From: Anaerolineales bacterium
GTDB lineage: Bacteria; Chloroflexota; Anaerolineae; Anaerolineales; Villigracilaceae
Assembly (NCBI GenBank): GCA_020634895.1
Contig: JACKAV010000008.1
Location: 124,001 to 188,000 of the forward strand
DNA: 64,000 nucleotides
Direction of reading: 5' to 3'
Positions 1 through 8,068 of the stretch are shown here, piece after piece; position 1 is the stretch's first letter; each line of letters opens with the position of its first letter. The notes under the pieces were generated by a model. That model made no database searches. It saw only the letters and a program-made list of their open reading frames with translations, and had not been told where the DNA came from. Position numbers and translations under genes: made by a program.

Positions 1-848
1 TTGATGATCTTCATTCCCATGATGTTTTTGTCAAAGTACAGCGGTTCATGCGTGACCGCGTAATCTCCCGTGCAACTGATCGCTGTCGAAGTAGCCGACG
101 GAATTTGGGTCGGTGACGGGGTAATGGACGGCGTAAAGGTCAGCGTCGGCGGGAGCGTGTTCGTGGGTGTATAAGGAAATGCAGTCCGTATGGCTGCGTA
201 TGTGGCATTGTATGTTGGCGTTGGGACTGTGGCTGTCGCATTTTCCACAGGTGTTTTTGTCGGGGCTTTGGTGGGAGTGCTTGTTTCAGCAGCAAAGCCT
301 GTAGGGAATGCCGAACCGAAAATTGGTACTGAAATCAAGAAGGTTCGAGCATTTGCAGAGACGACTTCCAATGGCTTGATGGTGGATATATTAAGGATCG
401 GTTCGTAAGACGCCGAAACCTGTACGATGATCCGATCGCCATTTCGGAGGATGTTGTCGCCGATGGGGCATGTGTCGGTTCCGGGGTCAGGGTCGATATC
501 AAGAATGGGCACCTGTTCACCTTCCGGCGTTAATCCACGATCGTAGGTAATATTAATATTATCAAATTCAGTAAGGATTGCGGAACGGTTTGCCACATCC
601 CGGATGCCTTCGCAATCCTGATAATAAGCAACATCATTAATGGGTTCGCCGCTTCCGGCTCCATAACGCGCTGCCTGGCGTGATGCATTTGATACCGAAG
701 CAAAGATGAAGATCAAGCGCGAAACTTCCAGAATGCCGTAAATGATAGCCAGCAAAATCGGAAGTGCAAGCATGAATTCCACCATGGCTTGCGCACGCTT
801 GGACCTTTGCCTTTTTAATTTTGCAGTTTCAATTTTTTGTCTGCTCAT
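1..848 (-). CDS. TadE-like pilus-assembly protein, 3' end beyond window
   Basis: The reading frame opens at the ATG at 848 and runs off the window at base 1 (282 codons seen). Residues 1-20 are basic, followed by the TadE/TadG signature AMVEFMLALPILL (Glu24) inside a single membrane segment at about 22-50. This marks small pseudopilin-like proteins of Tad pilus systems. Beyond about residue 170 the chain becomes Thr/Pro-rich (repeated TPT and PTP), typical of surface-exposed linkers in this group. It starts 11 bases after the prepilin peptidase stop, so the two are probably co-transcribed and the peptidase may process it. Family assignment is firm; the exact role (minor pilin or anchor) is inferred. 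Confidence 0.85.
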   Translation of the reverse strand, partial: MSRQKIETAKLKRQRSKRAQAMVEFMLALPILLAIIYGILEVSRLIFIFASVSNASRQAARYGAGSGEPINDVAYYQDCEGIRDVANRSAILTEFDNINITYDRGLTPEGEQVPILDIDPDPGTDTCPIGDNILRNGDRIIVQVSASYEPILNISTIKPLEVVSANARTFLISVPIFGSAFPTGFAAETSTPTKAPTKTPVENATATVPTPTYNATYAAIRTAFPYTPTNTLPPTLTFTPSITPSPTQIPSATSTAISCTGDYAVTHEPLYFDKNIMGMKII

Positions 849-859
849 ATTGATATAAG

Positions 860-1648
860 CTATACCGGTAGAAGAGCCTGCAGGAAACCCGGGAAATACA
901 TAATTAATGTTGCGCCAGTAATAAAATACGGACCATAAGGTATGAATACCATCAGCGCGTCGGTGTTATACCGCCGGTTGATCAGCATTCCAATAATTAG
1001 GAACAGGCTGATGATTCCGCCAAGCAGGGTGCTAAGGATGATCATGAACCAAATTAGAGGCCATCCAACCAGAAACCCCAGTATTGTTACAAGGATAACA
1101 TCACCCTGCCCAAGAGATTCTTCATCGTCGGAGTCCAGTCCGTTGTCGCGCATTCTTTTTGCGCGTTTTCGGGCGAAGAGTACGCCGAAGAAATAAAATA
1201 CAAGCATGATGATAAGTCCGCCCAAACCACCTAAAAGCGTTGTCCTCAGCCCATGTGTTGTAATACCAAGCGCCAGTGCGAGAAGAGCGCCGGCAATGCT
1301 TGTCGGATGAAGGATTAATTTGTGCTCCATATCGATCACAAACACAATCCCAAAGTAAGTCATAAGCAGAACGCCAGCCCAATAGCCGATCTTGAGTGGG
1401 GGGGCAAAATACGAATAAACGCTCAGGGCAATAATTAAGATTTGAACAAACCAAACGCGTATCGACCGCGGGTGTCCATTTGGACAACGCTTGAAAAAAA
1501 GATAATTGCTCAACGAGAAGGGAGAGCCGCATTGCAAACATACCGGTTTGCTTAGCTGTCTCGTGTAGGGCAGAACATCGGATATGTAGTTGACGATCCA
1601 TCCTGCCAGCCAGCCGATCAATAAGGGAATGATCCATTCAAATTTCAT
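860..1648 (-). CDS. Prepilin peptidase (type IV leader peptidase, A24 family)
   Basis: This polytopic membrane aspartyl protease of 262 aa cleaves, and in many family members N-methylates, type IV prepilin or pseudopilin leaders. The two catalytic Asp are visible: Asp106 in VIDMEHK and Asp183 in the GQGD motif (180-183). A cytoplasmic loop has Cys37, Cys40 and Cys55 with a nearby His, an incomplete version of the family's four-Cys zinc site. About seven hydrophobic segments span the rest. The TadE-like gene follows 11 bases downstream, which fits a Tad/type IV pilus role. A TATAAT box sits so close to the ATG that the transcript may be leaderless. Confidence 0.93.
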   Translation of the reverse strand: MKFEWIIPLLIGWLAGWIVNYISDVLPYTRQLSKPVCLQCGSPFSLSNYLFFKRCPNGHPRSIRVWFVQILIIALSVYSYFAPPLKIGYWAGVLLMTYFGIVFVIDMEHKLILHPTSIAGALLALALGITTHGLRTTLLGGLGGLIIMLVFYFFGVLFARKRAKRMRDNGLDSDDEESLGQGDVILVTILGFLVGWPLIWFMIILSTLLGGIISLFLIIGMLINRRYNTDALMVFIPYGPYFITGATLIMYFPGFLQALLPV

Positions 1649-1654
1649 AGAATC

Positions 1655-1660
1655 ATTATA
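1655..1660 (-). promoter_or_regulatory. Candidate -10 box of the prepilin peptidase gene
   Basis: TATAAT on the minus strand ends about 7 bases before the ATG at 1648, so transcription would begin at or next to the start codon. No good -35 is visible 17 bases upstream. Confidence 0.4.
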
Positions 1661-1717
1661 ATTCCAAATTATCGATTGAGAGAAACGCTGGTTTTATGTA
1701 AGCCCTCTGCAATGTAG

Positions 1718-1747
1718 TTGGCGGTATTTCAAAATCCCCATTACAAT
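1718..1747 (+). promoter_or_regulatory. Candidate murA promoter
   Basis: TTGGCG (1718-1723) and TACAAT (1742-1747) are 18 bases apart. Transcription would begin near 1754, just before the AGGAG ribosome site at 1759-1763. This supports the ATG at 1772 over the in-frame upstream start codon. Confidence 0.45.
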
Positions 1748-1771
1748 TTTGTAAGATTAGGAGACGTGAAC

Positions 1772-3052
1772 ATGGAAGAATTTGTCATTGAAGGTGGAGT
1801 TCCATTGCACGGCGAGGTGAATCCTTCGGGTAACAAAAATGCTGCGTTGCCGTTGCTGGCTGCCTGTCTTTTGACCGAGGAACCTGTTGTTATGCGGAAT
1901 GTCCCTCAAATACGGGATGTTTTTGCGATGCGAAAATTGATCGAAAGTTTGGGCGCGGTTATTGAAGAGTTGGATGGACACACATGGCGGATCACCACCA
2001 GGGAACTTGCCGCCTCTCATCTGGACCCGGACCTGTGTCGGCGCATTCGAGCTTCGATACTCATTGCGGGTCCTGTCCTCGCCCGTGCTGGCGGACTTAA
2101 ACTCCCACCCCCTGGCGGGGATATCATTGGGCGCCGTCGTTTGGATACCCATATTTTGGCTCTACGGGCACTTGGCGCAGACATAACCTACGACCGTGTT
2201 TTTGATATTAAGACGTCTGGCTTGCGCGGCGCAGATATCCTTTTGGACGAAGCGAGTGTCACTGCTACAGAAAATGCGGTTATGGCTGCCGTACTTGCTA
2301 AAGGTGAAACGCACATCCGAAACGCAGCATCCGAACCGCATGTGCAGGAGTTGTGTAATTTCTTAAATATACTTGGTGCAAAAATAGAGGGAATTGGCTC
2401 AAACGCTCTTCATATCACCGGTGTGCCAAGCCTGCACGGCGGCGAATATGTTATTGGACCCGATCTTTTGGAAGTGGTCAGCTACATTGGTGCTGCGGTG
2501 GTTACACGTGGCAGTGTGAAGATTCATAATGCGGGCGTGCCCCATCTTGAAATGGTGAGGCAGGTTTTTCGCAGGATGGGCGTCCACTGGGAGGTTGAGG
2601 AAAACAGTATCTTTGTTCCATCTGGGCAAAGTCTTACTGTCCTTTCTGACCTTGACGGCGCAGTCCCTGAGATCAAGACAAATGTCTGGCCCGCGTTCCC
2701 CACTGATTTGACAAGTATTGCCATCACCGTCGCAACACAGGTGACAGGGTCTGTACTATTTCACGATTGGATGTTTTCAGGCAGAATGTATTTTACAGAT
2801 AAGCTTGTTGGTATGGGTGCGCGTATCATCCTCTGCGACCCTTATCGATGCCTGGTGCAGGGACCGACCCAATTATATAGCGAGGAGTTGGAAAGTCCGG
2901 ATATTCGCGCTGGAATGGCGATGTTGCTTGCCGCCTTGGCTGCAGAGGGGACTTCCAAAATAAGAAATATTGTTCAGATTGAAAGAGGGTATGAACAAGT
3001 TGATGAAAAACTAAGAGGTTTGGGCGCAAAGATATATCGCGAGTTGGGGTAA
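1772..3052 (+). CDS. murA: UDP-N-acetylglucosamine 1-carboxyvinyltransferase, Asp-type active site
   Basis: MurA transfers enolpyruvate from PEP to UDP-GlcNAc, the first committed step of peptidoglycan synthesis, in the cytoplasm. The 426-aa product has the N-terminal SGNKNAALP motif (Lys22 among PEP/substrate-contacting residues) and the inside-out alpha/beta repeat pattern of the EPSP synthase fold. The active-site loop reads PPPGGDIIGRR: Asp117 replaces the Cys (Cys115 in E. coli) that fosfomycin alkylates. A longer in-frame start exists at 1718, but AGGAG at 1759-1763 lies 8 bases before the ATG at 1772 and the protein then begins as family members do. A bidirectional terminator follows. 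Confidence 0.96.
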   Translation: MEEFVIEGGVPLHGEVNPSGNKNAALPLLAACLLTEEPVVMRNVPQIRDVFAMRKLIESLGAVIEELDGHTWRITTRELAASHLDPDLCRRIRASILIAGPVLARAGGLKLPPPGGDIIGRRRLDTHILALRALGADITYDRVFDIKTSGLRGADILLDEASVTATENAVMAAVLAKGETHIRNAASEPHVQELCNFLNILGAKIEGIGSNALHITGVPSLHGGEYVIGPDLLEVVSYIGAAVVTRGSVKIHNAGVPHLEMVRQVFRRMGVHWEVEENSIFVPSGQSLTVLSDLDGAVPEIKTNVWPAFPTDLTSIAITVATQVTGSVLFHDWMFSGRMYFTDKLVGMGARIILCDPYRCLVQGPTQLYSEELESPDIRAGMAMLLAALAAEGTSKIRNIVQIERGYEQVDEKLRGLGAKIYRELG

Positions 3053-3093
3053 AACAAAAGAAGCCGCAGAGAAATCTGCGACTTCTTTTGTTT
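3052..3093. terminator. Bidirectional rho-independent terminator between murA and lipoprotein gene
   Basis: Long inverted repeat: the CGCAGA/TCTGCG stem closes a GAAA tetraloop and is flanked by AAACAAAAGAAG and CTTCTTTTGTTT arms. It gives a T-rich tail on both strands and serves the convergent genes. Confidence 0.85.
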
Positions 3094-3113
3094 GTTTTAA
3101 ATTCTTGGCTGGT

Positions 3114-3728
3114 TTACTTTGAGAATATTACTTCTTTTGTAATTTTGACGGGGAATAGATGGTTGTCACCTACCTTGTTTACAAAAGAACCTACTGCATT
3201 GCTGGTGTCGCCATTGGGATATACGATCCATGCATAAGCCCAATATTCACCTTTGGGTAAAGACGCGGTGAGTTTCTCGTTCTTTCCAATGTTGTATACC
3301 AATGCGCCGCATTGTCCAAATAGATTTGTTGACATATTTATAGAAAGAGTGACTTTTCCACCAGTCTCGTTTTCAAAACGTACGTTTGATTGAGGTCCGG
3401 CTTCGGCAATGTTTAGCGGGTGTAGACAATCATCCTGTCCGCCGGTGCTTGCTGCCGCTTGTGTTGCAGTCGGTAACAGCGCAAAATCCGGGGTGGGGCT
3501 GGGGAGTGCTGTGAATGTCGGCAGGGGGGTAGGGCTGGGGACTTCTGTAGGCGGTAAGGGAGTGTTTGTAGGGATGGCTGCCTGGGTTTCCGCCACCATT
3601 GTAAAGGCGGCAGAAACGGCGGTCCCTTGTACTTCTTCCGGTGAAAGGGTCGGCTCAGCCTGCTGACCGCCGCACGCTGTTACAAAAACCGCGAGCAGGA
3701 TCAGGGTTGGAATTATCTTTTTGATCAT
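3114..3728 (-). CDS. Thr/Pro-rich lipoprotein of unknown function
   Basis: I do not recognise the family. The 204-aa product has a lipoprotein signal peptide (basic start, hydrophobic stretch, lipobox VTAC with Cys19). A Thr/Pro-rich linker spans roughly 50-90, and the C-terminal domain is about 105 residues of beta-like sequence. The end of that domain resembles the neighbouring lipoprotein at 3768 (pattern A..P.G.Y.Y.AW, then GSF), so the two are probably paralogues. It is the last gene of a thioredoxin-lipoprotein-lipoprotein run on the minus strand. Surface location is a safe inference; function is unknown. Confidence 0.8.
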   Translation of the reverse strand: MIKKIIPTLILLAVFVTACGGQQAEPTLSPEEVQGTAVSAAFTMVAETQAAIPTNTPLPPTEVPSPTPLPTFTALPSPTPDFALLPTATQAAASTGGQDDCLHPLNIAEAGPQSNVRFENETGGKVTLSINMSTNLFGQCGALVYNIGKNEKLTASLPKGEYWAYAWIVYPNGDTSNAVGSFVNKVGDNHLFPVKITKEVIFSK

Positions 3729-3767
3729 ATATTTCTCTCCATGCTTTAGATTGATTCTTATGAATAA

Positions 3768-4451
3768 CTATTTTTTCTTTACGTTAATTTTGTCTTTATA
3801 GAATGTGATCGTAACGTAACCATCGTTATCCATTGTAAAACTACCATCGAATTGCCTGCCGCCGACCCAGGCGATATAAGTGTATTTTCCGGCGGGTGCA
3901 CTTGCTCTGAAATTCTTCTTGACGGGATATTCTAAAATTGTGACGTTGCCGTTGTTTGTTACGCATCGCAGGGATATATATACTTCAACGTGACTTTTAT
4001 TGAAAAATTCGACTGTGCCGTAGGCAATTTTAGGTGGTAATGTCCCGTAAAAAAGTGGTTGGGCGGTTCCGGACGTAGGCGCAGCCAAAGTAGCACTTGG
4101 GCTTGTCGTTCCGTCTGGCGCTGATGTAGTCTCGGTAGTTGAGACAGGGGTCTCGTTCGTCGTGGTGCTGGCAAGCAATGTAGCCGTCAATGTCAATAGG
4201 GCCGGATTGACGGTTTCAGTCGGCGTAGGTTGTGTTGCAGTTTGAGATGGTGTAACGATAACAGGTGTTTCACTTGGTACGGCAGTGTTTGTTGGCAAAG
4301 CCTGAAGTGTTTGCTCTGAAAGAACTGCTGCCGTACCTTGTAGATCAGCTTCGGAAATTGGAGTGGAAATGTCTTGAGGTTGTGAAATCGCAGGAAAACA
4401 TGCGCTGACCATTAAGCCAAGCACAGCCAAAATAAAAAGCAACCTCTTCAT
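3768..4451 (-). CDS. Thr/Ser-rich lipoprotein, paralogue of the neighbour
   Basis: The frame opens at 4490, but the ATG at 4451 gives a canonical lipoprotein signal MKRLLFILAVLGLMVSAC (Cys18) and has GGAG upstream, so I choose it (227 aa). After the lipobox comes a Thr/Ser/Pro-rich stretch of about 115 residues, probably an extended and possibly glycosylated linker. A compact C-terminal domain follows, with a YGTVEFFNKS.. segment and a PAGKYTYIAWVGG motif shared in outline with the lipoprotein at 3114. It begins 19 bases after the thioredoxin stop. The function is unknown; it may bind ligand at the cell surface. Confidence 0.8.
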   Translation of the reverse strand: MKRLLFILAVLGLMVSACFPAISQPQDISTPISEADLQGTAAVLSEQTLQALPTNTAVPSETPVIVTPSQTATQPTPTETVNPALLTLTATLLASTTTNETPVSTTETTSAPDGTTSPSATLAAPTSGTAQPLFYGTLPPKIAYGTVEFFNKSHVEVYISLRCVTNNGNVTILEYPVKKNFRASAPAGKYTYIAWVGGRQFDGSFTMDNDGYVTITFYKDKINVKKK

Positions 4452-4470
4452 ACCCAACTCCAATATTTGA

Positions 4471-4818
4471 CTAGGCTTGTTGACCGGCAACTTCCATAAA
4501 TTGATTTACCACGTCTCTTAGCATGCGTTCAGGAAGCGCGCCAACCTGACGATGTACCACTTTCCCATTGAAAACAAACAGAAGGGTGGGGATACCCTGA
4601 ATGCCGAATTTTTGCATCCATTCTGCATGATCATCAGTGTTGACTTTTGCAACAACGATCTTGCCTTCCAATTCCTTCGCAAGTTTATCCAGAGTGGGGG
4701 CGATCATTTTGCAGGGATTGCACCACGGTGCCCAAAAATCCACAATGACAGGGAGGTCTGATTGCATGACAATTTTTTCAAAAGATTCGTCGGTGATATG
4801 TAGGGGTTCGCCAGACAT
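4471..4818 (-). CDS. trxA: Thioredoxin
   Basis: The 115-aa single thioredoxin fold carries a WCNPCK redox site (Cys33 and Cys36 by count from the ATG) and the cis-Pro motif GIPTL. The usual site is CGPC; Asn in place of Gly is an uncommon but known variant that could shift redox potential. There is no signal peptide, so it is cytoplasmic and presumably reduces protein disulfides with thioredoxin reductase, which is not in this window. It is the first gene of a three-gene run with two lipoproteins and is divergent from ftsY. Confidence 0.93.
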   Translation of the reverse strand: MSGEPLHITDESFEKIVMQSDLPVIVDFWAPWCNPCKMIAPTLDKLAKELEGKIVVAKVNTDDHAEWMQKFGIQGIPTLLFVFNGKVVHRQVGALPERMLRDVVNQFMEVAGQQA

Positions 4819-4891
4819 TTTGTTTCCTTAATTTATCAATATGGCTTTGTCAAAAGCTTGATTTAGCCAAATGAGTATAACATAAAATCCC

Positions 4892-4900
4892 TGATATAAT
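4892..4900 (+). promoter_or_regulatory. Extended -10 promoter element of ftsY-prfB
   Basis: TGATATAAT is an extended -10 (TGnTATAAT). With the usual 6-7 base spacing, transcription would start near 4907, only about four bases before the ftsY ATG at 4911. That predicts a nearly leaderless mRNA without a ribosome site. No convincing -35 is visible, which fits an extended -10 promoter. Confidence 0.6.
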
Positions 4901-4910
4901 CGCCGCCCAT

Positions 4911-5825
4911 ATGAGCATTTTCTCACGTTGGCGGGACGGACTTTCCCGCACAAGCAAAGCTGCCTTCGGGCAAATCGCATCCATCCTGGGCACATCTGAA
5001 ATTACAGACGAAACTTGGGATGATCTCGAAGCGATATTGATTCAGGCGGATTTGGGGATTGAAACCACCTCTTCCATTTTGGAGGAATTGAAGCGCCTCA
5101 CGCGGACCGAGGGACTGACTCGCTCCGAGCAGCTTTCTTCCGCACTGAAAGCGGAACTTCGTTCACGCCTCATTTCACCGCCGAGTTTGCAATTCGATGC
5201 CAAGCCGACAGTTATCCTGATGGTTGGAGTTAATGGTTCTGGCAAGACGACCACAATCGCAAAGCTATCTGCGCGATATGTGGGTGAGCGGAAGCTGGTT
5301 TTGCTTGGCGCAGCGGATACGTTCCGCGCTGCAGCGGTGGACCAACTTCAGGTTTGGGGTGACAGGCTCAAAGTCGAGGTGATAGCCGGTGCTCCGGAGA
5401 GCGATCCGGGTGCAGTGGCGTTCAATGCTGTTCAGTCAGGAATCGCCCGCAGTGTGGATATCGTCATGATTGATACTGCGGGCAGGCTGCATACCCGCTT
5501 CAATTTGATGGAGGAACTCAAAAAAGTTGAACGGGTTGTCGGGAAGGCTTTGCCTGGCGCGCCGCATCATGTTTGGTTGGTGCTGGATGCTACAACGGGA
5601 CAAAACGCATTGCATCAGGCGCGGTCTTTCAAGGAAGCTGTTAAGGTCACTGGTGTGATATTGACGAAGTTAGACTCATCTGCGCGCGGCGGCATGGCTT
5701 TTGCCATTCAGCGTGAGTTGGATTTGCCGATCTTGTTTGCAGGTCTTGGGGAGAAACCTGAAGACTTAACCCCGTTTGACCCAGACGCATTTGTCGATGG
5801 AATTTTGTCGAATACTCAGGAGTAG
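4911..5825 (+). CDS. ftsY: Signal recognition particle receptor FtsY
   Basis: FtsY is the SRP receptor GTPase that docks ribosome-SRP complexes at the membrane. The 304-aa protein has the N-domain four-helix bundle (about 1-95) and the G domain: P-loop GVNGSGKTT (106-114), DTFRAAA, DTAGRLH, TKLD and the closing GLGEKPEDL motif. It lacks the acidic A-domain of the E. coli protein, as in many bacteria. prfB begins two bases after its stop, so the pair is co-transcribed from the extended -10 just upstream. Confidence 0.97.
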   Translation: MSIFSRWRDGLSRTSKAAFGQIASILGTSEITDETWDDLEAILIQADLGIETTSSILEELKRLTRTEGLTRSEQLSSALKAELRSRLISPPSLQFDAKPTVILMVGVNGSGKTTTIAKLSARYVGERKLVLLGAADTFRAAAVDQLQVWGDRLKVEVIAGAPESDPGAVAFNAVQSGIARSVDIVMIDTAGRLHTRFNLMEELKKVERVVGKALPGAPHHVWLVLDATTGQNALHQARSFKEAVKVTGVILTKLDSSARGGMAFAIQRELDLPILFAGLGEKPEDLTPFDPDAFVDGILSNTQE

Positions 5826-5827
5826 AA

Positions 5828-6917
5828 ATGCAAGATTTGTTACAACGTTTGAATACTGCCAACGAAACCGTACAACAATTACTGGAGCGTCTTTGACCTC
5901 GCTGAAAAACGCAATAAGCTGGCTCAGCTCGAAAAGGAAGTAGAGCAGCCTGATTTTTGGAACGACTCCACTGCTGCGCAACGGATTATGAAGAATGTTT
6001 CGAATTTGCGTGCTGAAGTGGAGACTTGGGAGAAGATCAAGCAGCAGGTTCATGATCTGACCGACCTTGCTGCGCTTGACGACGAGTCGCTTCGTGCAGA
6101 TTTGGAAGCAGAGATCGGTAAGCTGGAATCTGATCTTGAAAAACGGTCATTTTCCGCCATGCTTTCCGGACCATTCGACCATGACGATGCGATCCTTGCC
6201 ATCCATGCAGGAGCCGGGGGAACGGATTCTCAGGACTGGGCTGAGATGCTTCAGCGTATGTACCTGCGTTGGATCGAGAAAAGCGGATTTACCGCCGAAA
6301 TATTGGATTTCACGCCCGGCGAAGAAGCCGGCATTAAAAGTGTGACTATCGCTGTAGGCGGACAATATGCCTTTGGCTATTTGCGCTCAGAAAAGGGCGT
6401 ACACCGTTTGGTGCGGCTTTCTCCTTTTGACGCAGCGCATCGTAGGCACACATCATTTGCATTGGTGGAAATCCTCCCACAAGTGACGATGGATGAAGCG
6501 GATATCGAGATCAATGCAGGCGATATCAAAATGGATGTGTTCCGTTCATCCGGCGCCGGTGGACAAAACGTTCAAAAAAATGCGACGGCGGTGCGCCTGA
6601 CCCATATTCCAACGGGTATTGTTGTTACCTGTCAGAACGAACGCTCGCAGACGCAGAATCGGGAATTTGCCATGCGTATTTTACGGGCGCGTCTGGTTGA
6701 ACTGAAACATGCCGAAAGAGAAGAGGAACGGGCGGTTTTGCGCGGCGAGTATACAAAGGCTGAGTGGGGGAGTCAGATCCGCTCGTATGTGCTGCATCCG
6801 TACCAAATGGTCAAAGACCACCGGACTGATTTCCAGGTGGGAAATACCCAGTCTGTACTGGATGGTGAACTTGACGCATTTATGGAAGATTATCTAAAAA
6901 GTGGTGAAAGCAAGTAA
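5828..6917 (+). CDS. prfB: Peptide chain release factor 2, made by programmed +1 frameshift
   Basis: RF2 releases peptides at UGA and UAA. The coding sequence is split: 22 codons from the ATG at 5828 to CTT (5891-5893), then an in-frame TGA (5894-5896), then continuation in the +1 frame from GAC at 5895 to 6917. The product is 362 aa. The anticodon-like tripeptide SPF lies at about 198-200, and the GGQ that triggers hydrolysis at about 244-246, close to the positions in E. coli RF2. Without the shift, the 309-aa frame starting at 5988 would lack part of domain 1. It lies two bases after ftsY, and a strong terminator follows. Confidence 0.96.
5884..5897 (+). promoter_or_regulatory. RF2 programmed +1 frameshift site
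   Basis: GGAG (5884-5887), a three-base spacer, slippery CTT, the TGA stop and a following C reproduce the known prfB recoding signal, in which an internal Shine-Dalgarno sequence sits three bases before CTT TGA C. Low RF2 slows termination at TGA C and favours the shift, giving autoregulation. Confidence 0.93.
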
Positions 6918-6940
6918 CAGGCTGACTTGGTTTTAATGTA

Positions 6941-6971
6941 AAAAGAGCGGGCAATCGCCCGCTCTTTTTTT
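6941..6971. terminator. Bidirectional terminator between prfB and S1-domain gene
   Basis: AGAGCGGGC-AATC-GCCCGCTCT hairpin with an A run before it and a T run after it. It serves the convergent prfB and S1-domain genes. Confidence 0.9.
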
Positions 6972-6977
6972 GTATAA

Positions 6978-7745
6978 CTAACCGCCAGTAGGGAGTCGTT
7001 TTTCCAATGTGCTGCTGTATAGATTTTCCTGCTCTTTGGAAGTTCCCTTGATGGATTTGGCACGAATATTCTTCTTGCCGTTGGCTCTTTCCAAAGCCTG
7101 CTGCCAGGCGATCTGCATGGCGGTGTACTCAGGTTCGTTGGAAATATCCTCTTCCATTTCGAAGGTTTCGTCCTGTTTCTTGCCTTTTCGTTTGCCTCTG
7201 CTTTTGTGCTCAACTTCCGGGGCTTCTTCTTGATCCACTAATTCTTGTAAGGCTTTGATGCTCAGGCGGATCTGGCGTTTGCGGCGGTCCACGTCCAGGA
7301 CTTTGGCTTCGACTTCGTCGCCTTCTTTGACAACATCTCCGGCGGTCTTAACGTAGCCATGCGCAAGTTCGCTGACATGGATCAAGCCGGGGCGTTCAGC
7401 GCCGAAATCAACAAAGGCTCCGTAGGATTCGAGGCGGGTTACTTTGCCCTTGACGACCATATCGGGCTTGAGTTCTTTCCACTCATAGGCGAGAGGCTCC
7501 ATCATGGTCAATTCCACGCGGTCTTTGCGGACGCGCTTGACCCAGACGGTAACTTCCTGTCCTTCCTGAAGAACATCTTCCACCTTGTTGATCGAGGTGT
7601 CGCTGATCTGTGAAATATGAAGGACGCCGGGAAGGCTTTGCCCGATATCCACCAGCGCCCCCGCGAGTGTGATCTTCAAAATTTTGCCGTTTAATTTAGT
7701 TTTGGGTTCGAGTGCCACGGCGGGCACGCTGTCGGGTGTAGTCAT
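6978..7745 (-). CDS. Two-S1-domain RNA-binding protein
   Basis: The 255-aa protein has two S1 (OB-fold) RNA-binding repeats at about 16-85 and 93-165. Each shows the G.V..I...GA.VD.G pattern and a following (G)(L/V)(I/L)H(I/V)S core. A charged Lys/Arg-rich tail follows. It resembles the short ribosomal protein S1 homologues of Gram-positive and Chloroflexota bacteria rather than six-repeat S1. Likely roles are translation or RNA handling in the cytoplasm. GGAG precedes the ATG, and a near-consensus promoter lies upstream (7783-7811). Confidence 0.88.
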   Translation of the reverse strand: MTTPDSVPAVALEPKTKLNGKILKITLAGALVDIGQSLPGVLHISQISDTSINKVEDVLQEGQEVTVWVKRVRKDRVELTMMEPLAYEWKELKPDMVVKGKVTRLESYGAFVDFGAERPGLIHVSELAHGYVKTAGDVVKEGDEVEAKVLDVDRRKRQIRLSIKALQELVDQEEAPEVEHKSRGKRKGKKQDETFEMEEDISNEPEYTAMQIAWQQALERANGKKNIRAKSIKGTSKEQENLYSSTLEKRLPTGG

Positions 7746-7782
7746 GATATGCTCCTGCTAGTTGAAATAATGCCGAGGGTCG

Positions 7783-7811
7783 ATTATACCTGTCAGACAT
7801 GAGGACGTCAA
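7783..7811 (-). promoter_or_regulatory. Sigma-70-type promoter of the S1-domain gene
   Basis: On the minus strand TTGACG (7806-7811) and TATAAT (7783-7788) are exactly 17 bases apart and lie about 37 bases before the ATG. Confidence 0.85.
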
Positions 7812-8068
7812 TGCGTTTTTGGTTTTCTTAATATTATTCTCTCCGTTTTTCATACTAGACTCATATTCATGCTCTGTCTCTGTGACAAAAGCGAAAATGA
7901 TTCCAAAATATTGGAGTGAACGTTTGGGACTTGTAAAAGTTTTGAAGCGGCGGGCAGATTTGGGCTTGGAAAGAGGCGGGTTTATATCCACAGGAATCGT
8001 ATCGCAATTTCCCTGCTAGTTTATAATCGGCATGAATATATTTTCAAACCAAACCACAAAGAGATTCC
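7812..8068. other. Rest of the gene-free stretch between S1 gene and FTCD gene
   Basis: The full gap is 7746-8068. Apart from the S1 promoter, I see only a TATAAT at 8022-8027 that could drive the FTCD gene, without a matching -35. A 66-codon frame at 7819-8019 lacks a ribosome site and any recognisable feature. I see no repeat or RNA gene. Confidence 0.5.

Noticed and set aside
7819..8019. 66-codon plus-strand frame in the longest spacer
   Set aside because: No ribosome site, no domain, hydrophobic start only; it covers the upstream part of the S1 promoter region.
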